The position numbers were made by a program, and so were the translations under genes. Shown in pieces: positions 1 to 5,886 of a stretch of DNA of 5,886 nucleotides; within the stretch, counting starts at the first letter, position 1; every line of letters begins with the position of its first letter. The notes under the pieces are model-generated. The model did not search any database and was not told the origin of the DNA. It saw only the letters and a list, made by a program, of their open reading frames with translations. The stretch covers positions 1 to 5,886 of the forward strand of contig JACCYS010000342.1 of assembly GCA_013696365.1 (NCBI GenBank), written 5' to 3'. This stretch comes from Nocardioidaceae bacterium (lineage in GTDB: Bacteria; Actinomycetota; Actinomycetes; Propionibacteriales; Nocardioidaceae).

Positions 1-29
1 CACCCTCGACGACGAGCCGACGTGCGCCC

Positions 30-2420
30 TCAAGGCAGGGCCGCCGGGGACACCGACTGGATCCGGTCGAGCGCGAACTGGCGTTCGTCGGTGCGCAGGT
101 GGCACCAGGCGATGATCTGCCCGCCGAAGAGCTGGATATCACTGACCGTGCGCAGGGTGCGGCCGCCGGTGGCTGCGACGTAGTCGATCGTGACGGCGCC
201 GTCGGTGTCGACGGCGTGTGCCAGCAGGCGGACGTCGGGGAGGCCGAGCCGGCGGGCGTGTCCGGCGATCAGCGCCTCGCTCTGCGAGGTGATCACGTCG
301 TCAGCGGTGTCCCCCGCGAGGATGCGAGCGGCGGCAGCGGCGGGGTCGACCGGCTCCGCTGCCCGCTGCACCGGTCGTGTCCGTGAGCCGACAACGCGAT
401 GCGGGGCTGAGGCCGGCACCGGTTGCTGGGCTCCCTCGAGCACCCGTACGCCTGCCTCGTCTTCACGCACGGGCAGGTAGCCGGCCTTGCGCAGCGTCGC
501 CGCCGCGGCGATGGCGTCGCGGCCGCCGAGCAGCACGGTCGGCGCGACGAGCCGCAGGTCCAGCGAGTGCAGGGAGCGGTCCGCCGCCAGCTGCGCGCCC
601 AGCGCCTCGTCGTCGGCGAGCAGCACGGTCTGCGCCTCCCGCACCCGCACCGACCCGTGCCGGCGCGCGACGTCGTTCACGAGATAGCGCAGCGGTTGCG
701 GCAGCTCGGCGGTCGCCACCGCCTGCAGGTCGGCCAGCAGCGCATCGGGCCGCGCACCCTCGTCCAGCGCTCGGCGCACGCTGGCGGGGGAGAACCGCCA
801 CACCGTTGCCGGACCGCGACTCTCTCGGTCGGCCGCGGCGTCGAGGGTGGCGCTAACGCGGGCCGAGGGCTGACCGGCGACGAGGACGGTGAGGTCGCTC
901 CCGAAGGTGGCCCGGTCGGTCGCCGCGGGCAGCGCATCGGCCGCCAGCCGACCGACCGCGTCGACGTCGCCGGCGACCAGTGCCCGGCCCAGCTCGGTCA
1001 GCGAGCCGTGCGCGAGCACGCCCATCTGCTCTGCCTCGACAACGGCGGCGGGCTCGCCGGCCTCGGTGACCAGGTGCGCCAACGGCCGGGTCCACAGCAT
1101 TGCCTGGACGAGGTCGGCGGGGTCGGCTGCCGTGTCTGGAGGCAGCTCGGCTGCAGCGCCGAGCAGACCCTGCCGCGCGGTCAGACAGGCCGGGCAGAGT
1201 CCGGGCCGGTGCCCGACCGGTCTCGGCTTGTCGTCTTCGTCGCGGGACTGGGTGGGCGTCCCCGCCATCCGCCACCAGCTCCACAGCAGCTCGGCGAACC
1301 GGATCGCCGGCTCCTCGGAGCGCCAGTCGGCGAACCCGTCGGACACCCCGACCTGCGCGCCGAGCCCCAGCAGCCCCACCTCGTAGGTCAGCTCGAGCAC
1401 CAGCCGCAGCTGTGGCTCGGTGGCTCCGGTCTGTTTGGCCAGCCGGGTCAGCTCCCTGGCGCCGACCCCGCCGCTCTTCAACCCCTTCACCGGCGAACGG
1501 GCGAGCAGGTCGAGCACCGATACCGACCGGTCGGCGAACGCCGTCACCGCACCGGCTGACTCCCGCGCCACGGCCGTCGGGTCGACCGCGTGCGGGTGCG
1601 GCGTCGGCGCCACCGGGTGGAACGGCGCCCGGTAGTCCGGCCCGCGCAGCGCACGTGCCACCTCCGCCGGTAGCTCGGCGTGGCTGCCCCAGTAGATCTG
1701 TTGCAGCAGTCCACGCTCGCCGGCCCACTGGACGGCACGCCGGCGTCGCTCCCAGGCCGTCTGCCGGGCGTCTCGGCCGGTGGCGCTGCCCTCCGCGGAC
1801 GCACCGAGCGCCATTTGGGTGAGCTCCTCCGCGACGGCGCCTGGTGCGGCGGTGACGAGCGCCCGTACCTGGTCGCCGTCCGCGAGCGCCGCCACCACCG
1901 CGTCCAACGTGGCCTGCTTGGTCTTCTGCCTGGGCAGACCCAGCTTGACCAGCATCGCGTTCAGGTCCGCAGCGGAGACGCCGCCCAGCAGCCGTCCGGC
2001 CGGTGTCCCGAGCCCCAGGGGGTTCGGGATCAGCTCGTGCAGCACCGGCGGGTACGCCAGCGTGTCGGCGCTGCCGGGCCACACGATCACCCGCGCACGC
2101 AGCCAGCCCAGCACCCGGTCGACCTGCTGGCCGTGCTCGGCTGGGTCGCCGGTGTGCTGGTCGTCGAGCAGGTCGACCAGGGCTCCCCGGCGGGGGACGC
2201 CCAGCACGAGCAGGGCCTCGAGCAGCTCGAACACCGGGGCATGTGCCTGCCGGAGGGTGTCCGCGACCGAGAATCCGCCGGCCAGTCGCTGCGCCAGCTC
2301 AGCGGGCCCCCGCGGCTCGACACCGCCCAGTGCATCCGGGCGGTGCCCGAGGGTGACAGCCAGGTCGTCGGTGTCGAGCGCGGACAGCCAGGACTGCAAC
2401 GACGTCACGGGCCCAGTCAA
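30..2420 (-). CDS. Helicase-associated (XPB/Ssl2 N-terminal-like) protein with WYL-like C-terminus
   Basis: This 796-residue protein has no Walker A or DEAH motif that I can find, so it is not itself a helicase motor. Residues about 500-650 match the Helicase_C_3 / XPB-Ssl2 N-terminal-like family: they open with FGSDLTVLVAG, continue through WRFSPASVRRALDEG and LRYLVNDVARRHG, and end in AATLRKAGYLPV. The last 90 residues resemble a WYL domain, with IDYVAATGGRTLRTVSDI, then GGQIIAWCHLRTDERQF, then LDRIQSV; such domains bind ligands or nucleic acid in bacterial regulators. A lone CPAC motif lies near residue 408. Family and length recall Mycobacterium tuberculosis Rv0862c, which sits beside the XPB helicase gene, so a role linked to DNA repair or its control is an inference. 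The longest frame starts at TTG (2420); GTG four codons later (2408) is a good alternative, and neither has a strong ribosome binding site. The stop is at 30-32. The upstream 150-residue gene, 116 bp away, may be co-transcribed. Confidence 0.88.
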   Translation of the reverse strand: MTGPVTSLQSWLSALDTDDLAVTLGHRPDALGGVEPRGPAELAQRLAGGFSVADTLRQAHAPVFELLEALLVLGVPRRGALVDLLDDQHTGDPAEHGQQVDRVLGWLRARVIVWPGSADTLAYPPVLHELIPNPLGLGTPAGRLLGGVSAADLNAMLVKLGLPRQKTKQATLDAVVAALADGDQVRALVTAAPGAVAEELTQMALGASAEGSATGRDARQTAWERRRRAVQWAGERGLLQQIYWGSHAELPAEVARALRGPDYRAPFHPVAPTPHPHAVDPTAVARESAGAVTAFADRSVSVLDLLARSPVKGLKSGGVGARELTRLAKQTGATEPQLRLVLELTYEVGLLGLGAQVGVSDGFADWRSEEPAIRFAELLWSWWRMAGTPTQSRDEDDKPRPVGHRPGLCPACLTARQGLLGAAAELPPDTAADPADLVQAMLWTRPLAHLVTEAGEPAAVVEAEQMGVLAHGSLTELGRALVAGDVDAVGRLAADALPAATDRATFGSDLTVLVAGQPSARVSATLDAAADRESRGPATVWRFSPASVRRALDEGARPDALLADLQAVATAELPQPLRYLVNDVARRHGSVRVREAQTVLLADDEALGAQLAADRSLHSLDLRLVAPTVLLGGRDAIAAAATLRKAGYLPVREDEAGVRVLEGAQQPVPASAPHRVVGSRTRPVQRAAEPVDPAAAAARILAGDTADDVITSQSEALIAGHARRLGLPDVRLLAHAVDTDGAVTIDYVAATGGRTLRTVSDIQLFGGQIIAWCHLRTDERQFALDRIQSVSPAALP

Positions 2421-2536
2421 GCAGCCGCTAGCCGATCGCCTCGTACCGCGACCGCTTCAAAGTCACGTCGACGCGCCGGGTGGTGGGGAGAGGACCTTCA
2501 CGGCAAGCACGGGTGCGGCGGGCAGGTCCAGCGCGG
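2421..2536. other. Spacer between two minus-strand genes
   Basis: These 116 bp separate the stop of the 150-residue gene from the longest start of the helicase-associated gene. I see no hairpin followed by a T-tract on the minus strand, so read-through from the upstream gene is possible. A TTGAAG hexamer on the minus strand (2460-2455) could act as a -35 element, but no acceptable -10 lies at the right distance. A short open stretch ending in TGA at 2463 has only weak starts and is not called as a gene. Confidence 0.5.
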
Positions 2537-2989
2537 TCAGCCGGCGGCCGCGCGCGGCAGGGCCAGGTCGTCCGGAGACAGGGTGACCAGCTCGTCGTCG
2601 TTGGCCAGGTGTACCGGCCACAGCCGTACGTCGGCTGCGGCGGCCGCGTCGCTCAGCTGCTGGGCCCACGTGCGTCCCGCAGGCGTGATGCCGGCGCCCC
2701 CCGGCCTGGACAGCAGCACCGCCGCCGTGCCCTCGCCGAGCTCGCCGCAGACCTGCCCGATGACCGACATCAGCGGGTCCAGCAGGCCCGGGTCGGGCAG
2801 CCGGGGCAGATCCTCGACCTGCTGCACCACGGGGGTGACGCGCCCTTCGGCGGTCAGGAGGATGACCCACAGCAGCCGCTCGGAAAACCCCAGCGGACCC
2901 ATGAGGGCGCGCCAGTGTCGCCACAGATCCGCCTGCGTGTGGACCGGGGGCATGTCGTCGGGGTGCGTCAGGGGTGGGATGTCGTTCAT
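2537..2989 (-). CDS. Uncharacterised actinobacterial 150-residue protein
   Basis: I recognise the pattern from actinobacterial hypothetical proteins but know no function. The protein has no signal peptide or membrane segment. It starts with a polar stretch (MNDIPPLTHPDDMPP), then WRHWRALMGPLGFSERLLWV at residues 23-42. A strand-like segment ends in GRVTPVVQQVEDLP, a helix spans about 66-85, and then come AAVLLSRPGGAGITPAGRTW (89-108) and WPVHLANDDELVTLSPDDL (124-142). The alternation of strands and helices suggests a small cytoplasmic alpha/beta fold. The open frame extends upstream to 3094, but those 35 residues look non-coding and the ATG at 2989 gives a natural N-terminus. No clear Shine-Dalgarno sequence precedes it. 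It shares strand with the helicase-associated gene and could lead the same transcript. Confidence 0.8.
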   Translation of the reverse strand: MNDIPPLTHPDDMPPVHTQADLWRHWRALMGPLGFSERLLWVILLTAEGRVTPVVQQVEDLPRLPDPGLLDPLMSVIGQVCGELGEGTAAVLLSRPGGAGITPAGRTWAQQLSDAAAAADVRLWPVHLANDDELVTLSPDDLALPRAAAG

Positions 2990-3192
2990 GCCGAGAGCAT
3001 GAGCGCAATCGGAGACGGCGGCGGCCGTCGTCCACAGGCACCACAATGTCGGTGGCCAGTGGGCCCAGTTTCCCACACGGCGGCGCCCCCTCACTGCGGA
3101 CGCGGAGCGAGGCGGGAGCCCGCCCGGCTACCGGTCTGCCTTGGACTACGGGTTGCCCACCGGCTGTCGTCGCCCTTCTACACTGCCGTCGC
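2990..3192. promoter_or_regulatory. Divergent intergenic region with GC-rich inverted repeats
   Basis: This is the only shared upstream region for the minus-strand gene starting at 2989 and the plus-strand gene starting at 3193, so it should hold both promoters. It contains three dyads. GACGGC (3014-3019) pairs with GCCGTC (3024-3029) across a four-base loop. TGGGCCCA (3060-3067) is a perfect palindrome. GGCGGG (3111-3116) mirrors CCCGCC (3119-3124). In DNA this GC-rich such dyads arise often by chance, and none is placed convincingly over a promoter. I found no credible promoter hexamers for the minus-strand gene. Confidence 0.5.
3179..3184 (+). promoter_or_regulatory. Candidate -10 element for a leaderless transcript
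   Basis: TACACT fits the actinobacterial TANNNT -10 consensus and ends eight bases before the ATG at 3193. That spacing would put the transcription start at or beside the A of the start codon, giving a leaderless mRNA, a common arrangement in actinobacteria. This agrees with the lack of any Shine-Dalgarno sequence before the ATG. A possible -35, TTGCCC (3153-3158), is 20 bases upstream of the hexamer, which is longer than ideal. Confidence 0.45.
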
Positions 3193-4569
3193 ATGCCGGA
3201 TTCGAAGCACGACCTGCTGCTGCGCCACTTCGGCGCTTGGGCCCAGGCCAAGGGCCGCCCCGTCGACGCAGAGCTGCTCGGCCGGCTCCTCGATCTTCGG
3301 CTCACGTACGCAGACCTTGTGGCGACGTACTGGCCGGTGGGCTCGGTCGAGCACCTGCTGCTCGAGCTGTGGCCGGCGAAGGGGGACGTCACACCGCCGT
3401 CCGAGCAGGGCGTGACCGACACGCTGGACGCCTACTTCCGGTTCCTGCGTAGCACCGGCCGGATGGGTGCCAGGTCCGCGGAGCCCGCGGCGTTGCGCAA
3501 GGAGGCACGGCGAAGCGCCAAGCACATGTCCGCGGCCGCCACCGACACCAGCGCGTGGTCGCCGACCAAGTCCCTGATGGAGTACGGGCGCGGCCTCGGC
3601 GTAGAGGTGGACGACGCGCCCGACGTCGAGACCTGGCAGGCCCGCCTCGAGCAGGTGCAGGAGTCGTGGAACGCGTTGCCGGTGCACGAGCGGCGCCGGC
3701 GGATGCCGGGACCCGGCGAAAGTCAGCTGTCCGGCGCCGACCAGGTGATGCTGGCGCACCGCGTCGACGACCCGATCACGGCGCTGCTGCTCACGTTCGC
3801 CGGGGAACTGCCGAGCGGTGAGCTGCCCCCGCCCGGCGAGACCGCACCGATCGTGCGGACGTCGCCGTTCACCCACCAGATGCAGGCGTTGTGCCGGTGG
3901 ATGGGGGAGCGGGCCGAGGTCACCAAGACCGGTGTGCTGCGCCCCGCCGCGGCACACGAGGCGTACGAGGCGTTGGGGCTGGAGACGTGGACACGGCAGC
4001 AGCTGGCGCGCAGCTACCGCCACTACGTGTCGCCGGCAGTCGCCGACGTGGGGGCCGATGCCTGGGTGGACCGGCTGGCGAGCAGGCCGTGGCGCTACGC
4101 CGGCGACTGTGAGGCCCTGGACCGGCTCTGGCGGGGTGCCATCGCCTCGGGGCTGATCGAGCTCGACGGCACGTGGGCATACCCGCGCCTGGAGCCCGAG
4201 CGCGACGACGAGGCGTGGGTCCGGATCGGCATGCGCGCCGGCGTGCAGCTGCTGGAGGACCTGTGCACCAACCCGTACGCGGCGTTCGGGCTGGTGTACG
4301 GGCTGCTGCGCTCGTACGTGCGTGGCTGCGCCGTGGTGCCGTGGCAGGAGATCCTGGGCTTCCTCGCCGACTGGGATCGCTCCGTCGACGAGCGGGCGTA
4401 CGAGCAGTCGATCGGTTACGACGCGGCGCCGCTGTCCAGGTCGCGGGTGGACCGCTCGTGCGGTGCGCTGGCCGACACGGGGGTGTTCACCGAGAGCGAG
4501 GCGGGCTTGGCGCTGACGCCATTCGGCGACGTGTTCGTCACCGCGTGGTTGAAGTACCGCGAGCGCTGA
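3193..4569 (+). CDS. Uncharacterised actinobacterial protein, 458 residues
   Basis: The protein has no signal peptide or membrane helix and no catalytic motif I can name. It appears to be cytoplasmic and mostly helical. Landmarks are an N-terminal helical segment with LTYADLVATYWPVGSVEHLL (residues 37-56), a basic stretch (101-111) followed by WSPTKSLMEYG (122-132), a helical part ending in WNALPVHERRRRMPG (159-173), and a central SPFTHQMQALCRWMGER to TKTGVLRP segment (224-251). Residues about 414-458 (LSRSRVDRSCGALADTGVF, then LALTPFGDVFV) could form a winged helix. The layout, with a Trp-containing helix followed by TKTGVL, recalls a recurrent actinobacterial hypothetical family; this is from memory and carries no function. 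The frame is open back to 2974, but ATG 3193 gives a natural N-terminus and has a -10-like hexamer just upstream. A weak hairpin follows the stop. Confidence 0.8.
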   Translation: MPDSKHDLLLRHFGAWAQAKGRPVDAELLGRLLDLRLTYADLVATYWPVGSVEHLLLELWPAKGDVTPPSEQGVTDTLDAYFRFLRSTGRMGARSAEPAALRKEARRSAKHMSAAATDTSAWSPTKSLMEYGRGLGVEVDDAPDVETWQARLEQVQESWNALPVHERRRRMPGPGESQLSGADQVMLAHRVDDPITALLLTFAGELPSGELPPPGETAPIVRTSPFTHQMQALCRWMGERAEVTKTGVLRPAAAHEAYEALGLETWTRQQLARSYRHYVSPAVADVGADAWVDRLASRPWRYAGDCEALDRLWRGAIASGLIELDGTWAYPRLEPERDDEAWVRIGMRAGVQLLEDLCTNPYAAFGLVYGLLRSYVRGCAVVPWQEILGFLADWDRSVDERAYEQSIGYDAAPLSRSRVDRSCGALADTGVFTESEAGLALTPFGDVFVTAWLKYRER

Positions 4570-4581
4570 TCTGTTGGTCAA

Positions 4582-4605
4582 CCCGCGCCCTGGCGGCTCA
4601 GCGGG
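4582..4605 (+). terminator. Possible weak hairpin after the 458-residue gene
   Basis: CCCGC (4582-4586) pairs with GCGGG (4601-4605). Inside it GCC (4587-4589) pairs with GGC (4595-4597) around a five-base loop, leaving a three-base TCA bulge. No T-tract follows, so if it terminates transcription it is not a classical intrinsic terminator. It lies 13 bases after the stop and 29 bases before the antitoxin frame. The structure could be chance in GC-rich DNA. Confidence 0.25.
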
Positions 4606-4633
4606 CGGCCATCCGTGGGTCGCTGTCATCTAG

Positions 4634-4984
4634 GTGACTGCGCTGGTGGCGTATTCCTACTCCATGCAGATGCTTGATGGTGTAGTAGTCGCGAACGTAC
4701 GAGAGGCTGCTGCGCTCGCTCACCGGACCCCGGAGACGATCCGGCGATGGGTGTGGTCGGGCAAGCTCCCCGCTCGACGTCAGGGCAACCGCCTGCTGAT
4801 TCGCCGCGAGGATCTCGACCGCCTGCTGGGCGGTGCGGAGCAGACCGCTGCCGGGCCGTTGGCTCTGGCCGAATGGGCAGAGCTGGTCGAACGGACATTG
4901 GGACCGGGACGACCGGGCGCTTCCGCCCGCGACCTCATCCAGCAGGACCGCCGAGATCGCGACGACGACTTTGCCAGTCGTTGA
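4634..4984 (+). CDS. Antitoxin-like protein with excisionase/MerR-type helix-turn-helix
   Basis: Residues about 20-65 form a compact winged helix-turn-helix of the excisionase/MerR type: NVREAAALAHRTPETIRRWV, then WSGKLPARRQGNRLLIRRED, then LDRLL. This fold binds DNA and in toxin-antitoxin operons normally represses its own promoter. After a linker, the charged tail (ASARDLIQQDRRDRDDDF, 96-113) resembles the toxin-binding end of VapB-type antitoxins. The downstream PIN-domain gene begins inside its last codons (14-bp overlap), the usual coupled antitoxin-toxin layout. The longest frame starts at GTG 4634; ATG 4664 (Met11) or ATG 4670 (Met13) may be the true start, since the domain begins only after them. 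TATTCC (4652-4657), six bases before ATG 4664, is a possible but imperfect leaderless -10. The 5' part is unusually low in GC (53% over 4631-4700), which suggests acquired DNA. Confidence 0.78.
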   Translation: MTALVAYSYSMQMLDGVVVANVREAAALAHRTPETIRRWVWSGKLPARRQGNRLLIRREDLDRLLGGAEQTAAGPLALAEWAELVERTLGPGRPGASARDLIQQDRRDRDDDFASR

Positions 4985-5362
4985 TGCGAGCGTGGTCGTC
5001 GACTGGCTGGTGCCAGACGCCGACCGGGCCGGCCTGGCGCTACCTGCGTCGGCGAGCCGAGCAGAGGCACGGCTCTCGCCCCACCGCTGCTCGCCCAGGA
5101 GGTCGGCAACGCGCTGTTGACCGGCGTGCGTCGGGATCGGTGGGACGGTCTCGAGGCGGACACGATGTTCGGCCTCATGTGCCAACTGCCGGTCACCGTG
5201 CTGCACGACAGCGCCCACGTTGCCCGGGCGTGGGAGTTGTCACGCCGGTACGACGAACACCCGTTGTACGACATGGTCTACGTGGCGCTGGCCGAGCGTC
5301 TCGGTGACACCTTGGTCACCGCGGACGAGGTGCTGCTGCGTCGACTCGGTCACCTTCCCTAG
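4971..5362 (+). pseudogene. PIN-domain ribonuclease toxin (VapC family), frame-disrupted
   Basis: VapC toxins are PIN-domain RNases neutralised by the antitoxin encoded just upstream. The frame starting at TTG 4971 encodes the N-terminal core PVVDASVVVDWLVPDADRAG with the first catalytic Asp at residue 5. It then becomes unlike PIN proteins and stops at 5118-5120. Bases about 5035-5064 read sensibly only in a second frame (WRYLRRRAEQ). From about 5066 to TAG 5362 a third frame gives GTALAPPLLAQEVGNALL with the conserved Glu (5099-5101), then YDMVYVALAERLG with Asp (5270-5272) and LVTADEVLLRRL with Asp (5324-5326). Removing one base near 5033-5034 and one near 5063-5066 would yield an intact 129-residue VapC, a normal length. 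All four acidic residues are thus still encoded. It may be a dead toxin, a sequencing error, or less likely a recoded gene. The TTG start overlaps the antitoxin end by 14 bases. Confidence 0.8.
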
Positions 5363-5406
5363 TCGCCGCTCCTTGAAGTAGGGGCAGTTGGAACGCCAGG
5401 TTGTGC
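5363..5406. other. Short convergent spacer
   Basis: These 44 bp separate the stop of the toxin gene from the stop of the converging phosphoesterase gene. I see no stem-loop with a T-tract on either strand, so a bidirectional terminator is not evident. Confidence 0.4.
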
Positions 5407-5886
5407 TCACACCGGTGGTCGACCATGCACCTCAGCGAACGTCGACCCGTCCGGGCGCGGCAGCCGGTGCAGCCGTACGTCGCGCAACGCACCGTCGGCG
5501 GCGGTCGCGGTGAGGTAGGTGCACCACGGCTGGCGGCGCCGGTCGGTCGGTGAGCCGGGGTTGAGCAGGCGCAGCCCGCTCGATGCGGTGGTGTCCCACG
5601 GGATGTGGCTGTGGCCGAAGACCAGTACGTCGGTGTCCGGCCAGCGCATCGAGCAGCGCTGCTCACGCCCCGCGGCCGGCCCGGTCTCGTGCACCACGGC
5701 CAGCCGGACGCCGTCGAGCACCTCCCGGGCCACCTCCGGCAGCCGGGCCCGTAGCGGGGGACCGTCGTTGTTCCCGTAGACCCCGAGCAGCCGGTTCGCC
5801 CGGGCCTCGAGTGCGTCGAGCGCGGCCTCGTCCACCCAGTCGCCGGCGTGGACGACGACGTCGGCTCGCTCCACCTCGACCCACAC
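5407..5886 (-). CDS. Metallophosphoesterase, YfcE/MJ0936 type (5' end outside window)
   Basis: This is a calcineurin-like metallophosphoesterase, a family that hydrolyses phosphate mono- or diesters using two metal ions. The 159 visible residues show the family motifs in order: HAGDW (13-17), GNND in the place of GNHD (38-41), VHETG (65-69) where many members have a GH pair, GHSH (91-94), and NPGSPTDRR (109-117). The first metal-binding motif, Asp-x-His near the N-terminus, is absent because the gene runs off the right edge. The GTG at 5886 is therefore most likely an internal Val rather than the start, and about 20-25 residues are probably missing. The NPGS-plus-Arg signature places it with the compact YfcE/MJ0936 phosphodiesterases rather than with secreted phosphatases. 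The natural substrate cannot be inferred. It converges on the toxin gene and is probably not functionally linked to it. Confidence 0.88.
   Translation of the reverse strand: MWVEVERADVVVHAGDWVDEAALDALEARANRLLGVYGNNDGPPLRARLPEVAREVLDGVRLAVVHETGPAAGREQRCSMRWPDTDVLVFGHSHIPWDTTASSGLRLLNPGSPTDRRRQPWCTYLTATAADGALRDVRLHRLPRPDGSTFAEVHGRPPV

Noticed and set aside
1188..1200. Zinc-finger reading of the CPAC motif in the helicase-associated protein
   Set aside because: Only one CxxC pair is present nearby, and I found no second Cys or His pair to complete a metal site.
423..1559. Open frame of 378 codons on the plus strand opposite the helicase-associated gene
   Set aside because: The translation is rich in Gly, Arg, Gln and Pro, has no recognisable domain, and lies wholly antisense to a well-supported gene. 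Long antisense frames are expected at this GC content.
1680..3002. Open frame of 440 codons on the plus strand
   Set aside because: It spans the antisense of two supported minus-strand genes and their spacer, has low-complexity composition, and shows no conserved motif.
2463..3422. Open frame of 319 codons on the minus strand
   Set aside because: It overlaps the better-supported 150-residue gene in another frame, runs across the divergent promoter region and into the 458-residue gene, and has a Ser/Arg/Pro-rich non-protein-like composition. Its last 25 codons look slightly more natural but have no good start.
3178..4629. Open frame of 483 codons on the minus strand
   Set aside because: It is antisense to the 458-residue gene, which has the more natural protein sequence. 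The translation is His/Arg/Gln-rich and typical of a high-GC shadow.
4598..5218. Open frame of 206 codons on the minus strand over the toxin-antitoxin module
   Set aside because: It is antisense to recognisable helix-turn-helix and PIN-domain coding sequence and shows no motif of its own.
4971..5362. Programmed ribosomal frameshifting as the explanation of the split toxin
   Set aside because: Two separate shifts about 31 bp apart would be needed, and I see no slippery heptamer or strong downstream structure at either point. Mutation or sequencing error is simpler.

Overview
The window reads as chromosomal DNA of a high-GC actinobacterium. Third codon positions are almost all G or C, GTG and TTG starts are usable, and the left-hand proteins match families I know from actinobacterial genomes. 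The genus cannot be named from this sequence. The only visible break in composition lies at about 4631-4700, where I count 37 G or C in 70 bases (53%), clearly below the surrounding genes.

Left block, minus strand (30-2989). A 796-residue protein carries an XPB/Ssl2-type helicase-associated domain and a WYL-like C-terminus but no helicase motor. Upstream of it, in the same orientation, is a 150-residue uncharacterised protein. From memory, the large protein resembles mycobacterial Rv0862c, whose gene sits directly upstream of the XPB-type helicase gene. A helicase gene just off the left edge is therefore expected but is not in the window.

Centre. A 203-bp divergent intergenic region (2990-3192) holds GC-rich inverted repeats and a -10-like hexamer placed for a leaderless transcript. 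It separates the left block from a plus-strand gene for a 458-residue actinobacterial protein of unknown function (3193-4569).

Right block. A small toxin-antitoxin module of the VapBC type lies on the plus strand. The antitoxin-like gene (about 4634-4984) encodes an excisionase/MerR-type helix-turn-helix protein with a VapB-like tail and is intact. The overlapping PIN-domain toxin gene (4971-5362) is spread over three reading frames. All four expected acidic catalytic residues are still encoded, and removing two single bases about 31 bp apart would restore a 129-residue VapC. It is either a recently inactivated toxin or a sequencing artefact. Converging on it from the right edge is the 3' part of a metallophosphoesterase gene of the YfcE/MJ0936 type.

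The genes do not form one pathway. The left pair may relate to DNA repair or its regulation, the toxin-antitoxin remnant looks like an acquired module, and the phosphoesterase is probably a housekeeping gene. I found no RNA gene, CRISPR array, insertion sequence or origin, and no convincing new multi-gene system. The damaged VapC is the most notable feature.
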